DNA of 64,000 bases. It comes from Chamaecrista fasciculata. Its lineage: Eukaryota > Streptophyta > Magnoliopsida > Fabales > Fabaceae. Position numbers and translations under genes: made by a program. Shown here one piece after another: positions 56,601 to 64,000 of the stretch. Under the pieces are notes generated by a model. That model was given only the letters and a program-made list of their open reading frames with translations, was not told where the DNA came from and ran no database searches. The stretch is from contig QANZ01012116.1 of assembly GCA_003254925.1 (NCBI GenBank), positions 125,060 through 189,059 on the forward strand, given 5' to 3'. Every line of letters starts with the position of its first letter. Position 1 is the first letter of the stretch.

Positions 56601-58060
56601 AATAACAAATTAAGAAAAAGGGAAAGGTTAATTAGAATTATGATTATGATTAAAAGAATGCAAACATGTTGGGATCTTGCGAAAAGTCTGTCTTCCCAAA
56701 CACAAAATTATAATAATTCCAACCTACATATAATCAATAACAACCTCTTTTAATTTAAGAGGTGTAGTGTGAAATGAGAGAAGTTCATTTATCTTTAACT
56801 AAATGTGAAATGTTAAGTTCTTAATTTTTGTTAGGCAAAACACCCTTTCGTGTCCCTAACGTTTGCGGCGATTTTCAGTTATGTCATTAACGTTTCATTT
56901 ATGTCCTCTCGTTAGTGTACTGTTTTTCGGAACTTTTGAGCTTCGGTCCATGTTCGTTTCAGTTTGTTTTGATAAATGAGTTTATGGGTATTCATTTTCG
57001 GCTCATAAGGATCATTTTGCACATGGAAATTTTGAGAAAAATGCTTCGTTTTGCTGCATTTCGTTTTGGTCCTTTTTAGGGTTCATCGGGTCCGATTTTC
57101 TTCGAATTTGGGGCTATTTTGAGCTTAATCTTTGAAATTAATCCAAGGAATCAAATTTGTGATGTCCGAAAATTAAAATCCATATAAAATCTGATCAAAA
57201 CCGAGCTCAAATTGTGCGAAAATGGTGTTTTTTTTAGATGATTGAAATTGGTGGCATAATTGAAACTAACGTTTCACATTGGGGGCAGTCAAAAGTGTCA
57301 AAGTCACCTAAGTTTTAGCTCATTCGGATTGTTCACGCAAGTCATAATCTTTGGTAAGCTAAAATTCTATCAACCTAACTCATTTAACCCATTAAACTAA
57401 TTTTTGTTATTTTTTTAATACTAAAATTTTTAAAATTATGATAAATTACCTAATTATCATATGTTAATGTTAATATTTTATTATATATCATAGTTTATGA
57501 AAATATAATTATTTTTCAATTCAAAATAGATTTTTTTTAAACAATAAATAAGTGGGTTGATAAGTCAACCCACAAATTTGTTGACTTTGTTCACCATAAC
57601 TATAAAGTTAAGTGAGTCAACTTATACATGTTAAAATTTTGAATGAATTAGAATTTCAACCCAACTCATTAAAAAAAGTGGGTTAAACATGTCAATTCAT
57701 GCTCGGGAAAGTAGAATCTATGATATTTAATTACTTGTTTTAAAAAATGCTGGTTTGTGAAATACATACTTATACAATTTTTGTGAAAAAAAAAATCACA
57801 CATGACCCATAAAAAATATGTTCTTTGATTTTTGGAAAATTCTCCAAAAAAATCTTTAAGTTACTTATTTAATTAATAACAATACTAGTCTATTTTTTAA
57901 GTTCTAAGTATGATTATAAATAATTATTTTATTCAAATAAGCTGGGTTTGTTATATATTATTAAAAAAAATGAAAAATAAGCTAGTGTGTTTGACTTTGA
58001 TATATGTATGTGTAACTGTGTAAGACAACAATATTAATTAATGTAGGAGTAGTTCAGTAG
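53670..58060. other. Long gene-poor AT-rich stretch
   Basis: No coding region is recognised. TA microsatellites lie at 54058-54073 and 55849-55882. The short open frames here (for example 53916-54254, 55535-55732) lack family features. At 56835-57260 the text is GC-richer (ACACCCTTTCGTGTCCCTAA and TTTCGTTTTGGTCCTTTTTA), probably an unrecognised repeat arm. Confidence 0.4.
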
Positions 58061-58182
58061 TTTTGTTCAAATGTGATGTTACCTATTATGTCACAGCACT
58101 ATCATATTCATATATCACCCACTGGGCCCATTTTGAAGGTACAGATAACCCACTCCATTTAAATGAACTCCTAGAAAAATTA

Positions 58183-58920
58183 AACTGGCGTTTGGTACAT
58201 GGATTTAAAAAATGTCCCGATATTATGAACTCCGGACTAAAGTAATTTCGCATTTGGTACACAAATTGAAAAATTAGTCCCAGGAATATTGTATTCCTAG
58301 GAATAACATAATTTTCTAAAATAGTCATTTCTTAATCCCACCCTAGGGGGTGGGATTAGTCTAATCCCATGATATGAGATTATTTTTCCCATCCAAAATA
58401 ACTTTATTACCCCTAATTAATTTCCTCTAATTAATTAATTCTTTCTATACAAACTCTTGTCACTTTTTCATCTTTATCATTTTACAACTCTCTGTTGAGT
58501 GAGACTTTTTTAGACAATTTTATTATGTTGAGAATTATGGACATTGTGTTATAAAATAGTATTTTTCTCATGAATCTATTAATGTTATTTAAAAATTTTA
58601 ATTATGATATAATTATTTCTTTATGATATAGTATTTTTCTCATGATTTTTTTTGAAGAATTTCTACATTTGATAAACTATTAGTTGAAAATAAAATGTTA
58701 AGGGCATATTTGTAAAAGTATTAAACATTCCCAGGAATATCAAAGTTGAACCAAATACAAGATTGTAACATTTCTGGAAATATTGCAAAATAATCCTAAG
58801 ATTATTTTAACTCATCCAAACAGACATTCTTATAATCTTGGGAATCTTATTCCTGGGAATCACATTCCTGGGAATGTAATTCCTGAAAATGAAAAAATAA
58901 TCCGTATACCAAACGTCCCC
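58183..58920. mobile_element. Harbinger-like MITE
   Basis: The left end AACTGGCGTTTGGTAC and the right end (complement GGGGACGTTTGGTATAC) are inverted and flanked by TTA at 58180-58182 and 58921-58923. The interior has repeated ATTCCTGGGAAT-type phrases in both orientations (58275-58310, 58725-58890). No coding sequence. Confidence 0.6.
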
Positions 58921-58923
58921 TTA

Positions 58924-61590
58924 TTCTAACCCTTCTATTTCTGTTTGGAAAATAAGTATAAAATTTAGTATCTCCATTATTCAAATAAAATATTTATGTC
59001 TACTAATTAAACAAATCTCTATTTTATTAATATATTCATTCCATTAACTACTCAATTACTAATGTACCTCTACTCAAATACCTATAATTACTTATATTTT
59101 GATACAAATTTAAAAAAATTATTAAACAAAATAATATTTTTTTATTCCTCTCATTTATTATACTTACAATTTCCTTTTCTATCTATCATTTTTTATCAAA
59201 AATTTCTTTCTCTCTCTCCATCCAATCTTCTCACTCAGGAATGAATTTTTTTGTATGTTATATAATAAAAGATATACATATTATGATTTTTTTAATCATT
59301 TGCTATTTTTGTATTATTATTAGTCTCTAAAACTTTGTCTAACTTTTAATTGAGTTTTTATGATATAAAATTGTCTATTTTTTTATTTTAAAAACTTTAA
59401 TTGTGGTCATAATGTAAAATTGTTGTCATTGAAATATATTGATATGATCTATCATGTGCCATATTAATACTCTGACATTTATAAAATTCAGATAATAAAA
59501 TAAAGGTGTATATATATATATAACACTGATATGATGTATAGTATAATTAGTTATGCTAATGTAATTTAATAATATATTAATAAGAAAATAATGATAGGGA
59601 TTGGCAAATTAAAAGTGAGTCAAATATTGTAAATAATAATCAGATAATAATTTAACGTATTATTATGTAATTTATAACAAATATTTAAAAAGTACACAGG
59701 TTTTTTTCCCCTATAAATTATTAAGCATCTTCTCCTTCAAATATACCCTACCTTCTCTTAATCTAACAATAGTAGGTCCATATTGGCCAAAAGAAAATAC
59801 TAGGTCCATCTCAACATTACGTTAACATGATGACACTAATGTGAGCCAAATAAAAGTTATCACATCACAATATATATATATATAGTACAGGAAATTAAAT
59901 GTGATGAGATTTTTTATCCACTTCTCTAAATATATATAGTAGATAGTAGATGTTCTTAATTTACTTTATTTCCAATAAGATTTGAATATGATTAGTTTTC
60001 AAACCTTGCAGTTTATAACTAAATTGTTTTATTAATTATCACCAAGTTATCCACTACAGTACTAATTGAGTTAAGCTGGCTCGCAATCAAAATAATTATG
60101 TACGGGAGTAAGTTAACTCTTCTCAACAAACCCCAAAGGGAAAATCAAAATTAATTATAACTCGTCGTATCATGCAAATATTGGTTCCATAATTAATATT
60201 TAACTATTAAAAACTATAAAATATTAGTGTATTAATTGATCAGGTAATTTATCGTTTTCTTTTGGTTGTCCATTATTCTAATCTATCCATTTGCATTTTT
60301 GAGAAAACATTTTATATCATGCCTGAATTATATTAAACAATAATATATAATATATTGAATACATTACAGAAAGAAAGAGCAACACACACAAATGCTTAGA
60401 TTCCTCTTATTTATTTATTTATTTATTTTATTTATCGATTGTTTTGACATTCAAATTTAATTCGCATCAGACATTATAATCATATAATGAGATAATTGTA
60501 TTAATAAAATTTGAAACTTGAGATCTTAATTAAGTGATATTTTCCTATTAGTTTGTTGATTTAATTTTACAATATAAGAGGTAAGTATTATATCATAAAG
60601 TCATTGTAACGACTAACGTCTAACTAGCACGAGTCTCTAAGGTTATATTTGAGAGTTTTAGTGAGAATAGAGAAGAGAAAACATTAATGGACACTAATAG
60701 AATAGAGTGAAGATGATATTAATGGATTGAGTAGATATGTTGTTTGAGAATTTTTAATGAGGAAAAGAATAGACACGTAGTAATCTTGTTTGGAAGTTAT
60801 TAGTAATGGAATGAAATAGAATGGATTATTGTTTAATTTCCAATATTACCCTTCTATAAAATTTTCTATTGCTTTTGACTAATAATATTTTGATTCTTGA
60901 ATTTGAACTAATTTTATATTTTTTGGTCCCTGAATTTGTACTAAAATAATATTATTTGGTCATTGAATTTGAATTAATTTTATACTTTTTTATTCTTGAA
61001 TTTGTACTATATTAATAATATTTTATCTCTAAATTTGAAATAATTTTATACATTTTGGTCCCTGAATTTGTGTGTTGAAAGTGAAGGTTGACTGAATATA
61101 ATATTAGGATTTATAAAGATAAGTAATATTAATAAAATTATGAGGGTGTATTTGTCTCCAAAAATTATAAAGTTGTTCATTCCTTCTTTGGCATCCCAAT
61201 TTGGGGAGCCAGTAAAAATTGGATTTTGGGATGCCAAAGGGTGCCTTGATGTCCCTCTTTGTCCATTCCACTCTCCCCTACAAAAACATCAAAACACAAT
61301 TTACCTTTAACTTTTGTCCCTGCCTCTCCTCTCCCTTCCCCCTTGACACTCCATCCAAACATACCCTAAGAGAATCATATTTTAAAAGTTAGTTGTTGAA
61401 TTCAAAATTTTAAAGAGTGTTTGATACTTAGTAATTTTTTTTATTGTAAAGTAGAATTCGTTATATAGTATTCTCACAAAAGTTGATATTTTTTTATGGC
61501 TCTGTTTTATGATACTCTACTCTCTATGTGTCAAGATATCAATTAGTTTTTTCACAAATAATCCTTTAAATAAAAATATTATTGTAATAA
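58924..61590. other. AT-rich intergenic stretch with weak repeat traces
   Basis: No gene. A TTTA microsatellite is at about 60408-60432 and a TA run at 59505-59521. Around 60905-61075 a phrase (TTGAATTTGAACTAATTTTA) recurs about three times in tandem. Near 61140-61368 there are Harbinger-like end phrases (GAGGGTGTATTTGTC; CCAAACATACCCTAA). Confidence 0.4.
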
Positions 61591-61609
61591 GCACGAGTAT
61601 GTGAGAGGG

Positions 61610-62456
61610 TCAGATCTCTCTCACGCGAAACCCTAGCGTCGTTGTGCTCTCGCTGCCGTGAGAGTCTCATTTTCTCTCCTCTGTGAGAGTTTTTTTCCTG
61701 CTCTATCCACTGTGACAGCTTGGTTAGGGTGGGCGATGGAGACTTGCACGAATGCTCATATTGCCGGTGGTTCGGAAACGAAGGAGAATGATGATGGAGA
61801 CGACAACGCGATGGATGAGGAGGAAGTGGGAAATTCACGAGTTCGGAAGGAGGCGACAATGGTGGATGTCAGTTTTGCTATTTCATCTGTTTGGTTTTTT
61901 GTCAGAGGGGTTCAGTGTGGAGCTTGGCGTCTTCTTGGAGTTGGAGGATCTGTTGGGGGAAGGATGTTTAACAAGTTTTCTGGCTATGGTGAGTGTCTTA
62001 GTTGATTTGGATTTATCGATATTCACTGGTGTGCTCTTTCTTAGACCTATTCTTGATATATTTTGGGGATTTGCCAATTTTGTTATAAATTAGGGGACGA
62101 CCTGAGTATGTGTATTGATTGTGGGACTGGAAAGGAGAAATTGAATTTTGGAGCCTGCTTGTTGTATATAGAGAATGTCAGATGTGTGGAAAAGTTTCTA
62201 GTGGTTGAAGTTGAGGACTATATTGAAATTTTGGTAAATTTGAATGAGTTAATTAATTTGGTGGAAAAGTTTCTATGCAACTTTTGTTATTTGTTGTGTT
62301 TTTACCTCCTTGTTGGGTTTTACTATTTTTGCTATATTTTGTTCTTTATTTTGTGCTGCTTGTTTTTCTCCAGTTTTTCGACTTTGATACTTTTAATTTT
62401 TGTTGTTTTCTTTAAGCTTTTTGGGTGTTGTATAATTCTATTTTGCCAAAAAAAAA
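61610..62456 (+). mobile_element. Internally deleted LINE remnant with ORF1 zinc knuckle and A tail
   Basis: The 5' part has a leader-like CT-rich stretch and an acidic N-terminus (ENDDGDDNAMDEEEVGNSRV). At 62063-62160 the reading GICQFCYKLGDDLSMCIDCG followed by FGACLL resembles the zf-CCHC_4 knuckle of plant LINE ORF1 (FC..CG.LGH...C...G..FGAWLR), with the His replaced. The 3' part is T-rich untranslated sequence ending in an A run (62448-62456), like the tail of the LINE at 45563-47871. ORF2 is missing. TGAGAGGGT occurs near both borders (about 61600 and 62460) and may be the duplication. Confidence 0.5.
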
Positions 62457-62459
62457 GGT

Positions 62460-63297
62460 TTGAGAGGGTTAAATTCCCACAACTTAATATTAATGTCAGG
62501 AAAGTCAAAATATTATTTGATGTATTACATTTAATAACCTCTAATGTGATGCTGGTTACAATTATAAATTATAAACTTTATAAAATATTCTATTCTCATT
62601 TTCCTCTTTTTCATCCGTTAAGTTATACAAAGTTTTGAGCCATCCATAAAACACATAGCCTAAATAGAACCAGAGTCATGTATTGCTATTTTCTTATTTA
62701 ATTGTGCTTTTTGTGTTTTTAAATAAATAAAATGAATAAATCCTTGTCAATTGCTATTTTGATTTCTCCCAATCCCTCTCTCACAAATTATAATATTATA
62801 TTATTTTTGTATTAAATATAATTAAATTTTGTATTCCATCATTTCAAGTGAAATCTTCTTGATTTACTTTATATAGAAGACATCAAATTGACCATTAAAA
62901 TAAAAAAATTCCCTCCTTTTTATAAAATATGTTTTTCCATCAACATTAATAAATTATTGATAGATTCACAATCAAATGATATAGATTTATTATCCTTAAT
63001 CAAATGTTAAGAGTTTGATTTTTAAATTTGAGCATAGAATAATTTTAAATTTTTGGGCTAAGTATCTCACTATTCAAGGTATCTCTACAAGTTAACGAAA
63101 TTATTAATTATTGTTACGGTGATAAATATTTTAAATAATGCTTAATTAAAAAAATAGTTATTGACAAAGAGAATTCCACAAAACATTTTTCACAACAAAT
63201 TGAAGGCCCCACCTCACACTCTCTCTCATTTTTAAAACCTAAATTATTTTCTTCCACGCATAAGATGAAAGTAATAACTAGATTTCTTAATGCATGC
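62460..63297. other. AT-rich intergenic stretch
   Basis: No gene or repeat with defined ends was recognised. Confidence 0.4.
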
Positions 63298-63298
63298 T

Positions 63299-63700
63299 TA
63301 GGGTGTGCTTGGATTGAAAGGTTAAGTTAAAGGAGGATAAAGGAAGAGGGGAGTTAATAAAGGAGATGTAAAAGATTTGTGTTATAAAGGAAGTTTTTAG
63401 TAATGATGTTTGGGAAAATGAGAGATAAAGGAAGAATTATGATGTGAAATTATTTTAAAGGGTATGTAATGATTGTGGTGGGTTGAAATAATTGTATTGG
63501 TATTTTAAAGTTGTATAGGGGTAAAAAAGGTAAAAATAAAAGAGGATAAATGAGTGTTATTTTTTTTGTTTGTTTTGGTGTTAGTAAAGTGGTATGTGTA
63601 ATGATTGCCTCGAAATTTGTGCTAAAGGAGGAAACTAATAATGAAGATTTTTGGAGTGTTATGGTAAAGGAGGATGGAGGTGTGAATGTGAGACCAAAAT
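63299..63700. repeat. Partial Harbinger-like element related to 34688-36700
   Basis: It starts TTAGGGTGTGCTTGGATTG and shares AGGGTATGTAATGATTGTGG and GTTGTATAGGGGTA-type text with the left arm of the 34688-36700 element. The right terminus is not evident in the window. Confidence 0.45.
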
Positions 63701-64000
63701 GTAATTTTTGAGTAATTAATTGTAAACTTTTAGGGATTAGATTATATATTTTTTCTGTTTACTGTAATTAAATTTTTACACCACCAAAAATATATTTTTT
63801 CTCATTAATGTTACTGAAATATGCTTATAAATTTTCACACCACCAAAAATATTATTAAAGTTGGAATGATTTGTAATTTTTATTGTCGAATGAGATAACA
63901 AAAAATATTACACATATACTCAGAACGCTAAAATATAATAAACAACAAAAAATATTATTAAAGTTTTGGGAATGAAATTATATATTTTTTTATTTTGAGT

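Noticed and set aside
1-64000. LTR retrotransposons or other virus-like elements
   Set aside because: No paired long terminal repeats, gag or integrase reading was recognised; the reverse-transcriptase remains are LINE type.
1-64000. CRISPR arrays, operons or bacterial-type features
   Set aside because: The window is plant nuclear DNA with spliced genes; the short tandem phrases belong to fold-back transposons.

Overview
This 64-kb window is nuclear DNA of a flowering plant, most likely a core eudicot. It is very AT-rich, and its protein genes have GT-AG introns. The DNA between genes is packed with small plant transposons. I cannot name the species. Three host genes look intact, all on the minus strand: a SANT/Myb-domain gene with an EAR motif (1294-5331, leader up to about 7090), a cytosolic phosphoglycerate kinase gene (19015-21574) and a plastid-targeted phosphoglycerate kinase gene (28866-31453). 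The two PGK genes lie head to tail about 7 kb apart and share all five intron positions. Their products catalyse the same reaction in the cytosol (glycolysis) and the chloroplast stroma (Calvin cycle).

Layout. 0-7 kb: SANT/EAR gene. 7.5-10.1 kb: a fold-back Mutator-like element and an older one with a nested half-copy. 10.6-12.4 kb: a Helitron 3' half carrying a PIF1-type helicase remnant beside an antisense 4-coumarate:CoA-ligase fragment. 14.7-17.7 kb: a SKP1-like fragment and a broken F-box-associated fragment. 19-31.5 kb: the PGK pair; between them lie fold-back elements, three of the four short Helitron copies in the window, a MULE with 9-bp duplications, and a very young Pack-MULE (26640-27953) that carries an internal piece of eIF4B between 333-bp terminal repeats I read as identical. 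31.8-40 kb: more fold-back elements, a LINE RNase H remnant and a Harbinger-like element containing a 681-bp assembly gap. 40.7-53.7 kb: three copies of a tRNA-derived SINE, a 5'-truncated LINE (45563-47871), and an old segmental duplication (about 41.7-44.4 against 52.2-53.7 kb) with a 66-bp block identical in both copies. 53.7-64 kb: gene-poor AT-rich DNA with a Harbinger-like MITE and a LINE ORF1 remnant.

The strongest points for follow-up are the eIF4B Pack-MULE, the linked plastid/cytosolic PGK pair, the SANT/EAR gene reconstructed over seven exons in phase, the Helitron with two gene pieces, and the recurring GGCCAAAGT-ended fold-back family. All positions were read by eye. Protein families are named from remembered family sequences, not from a search.
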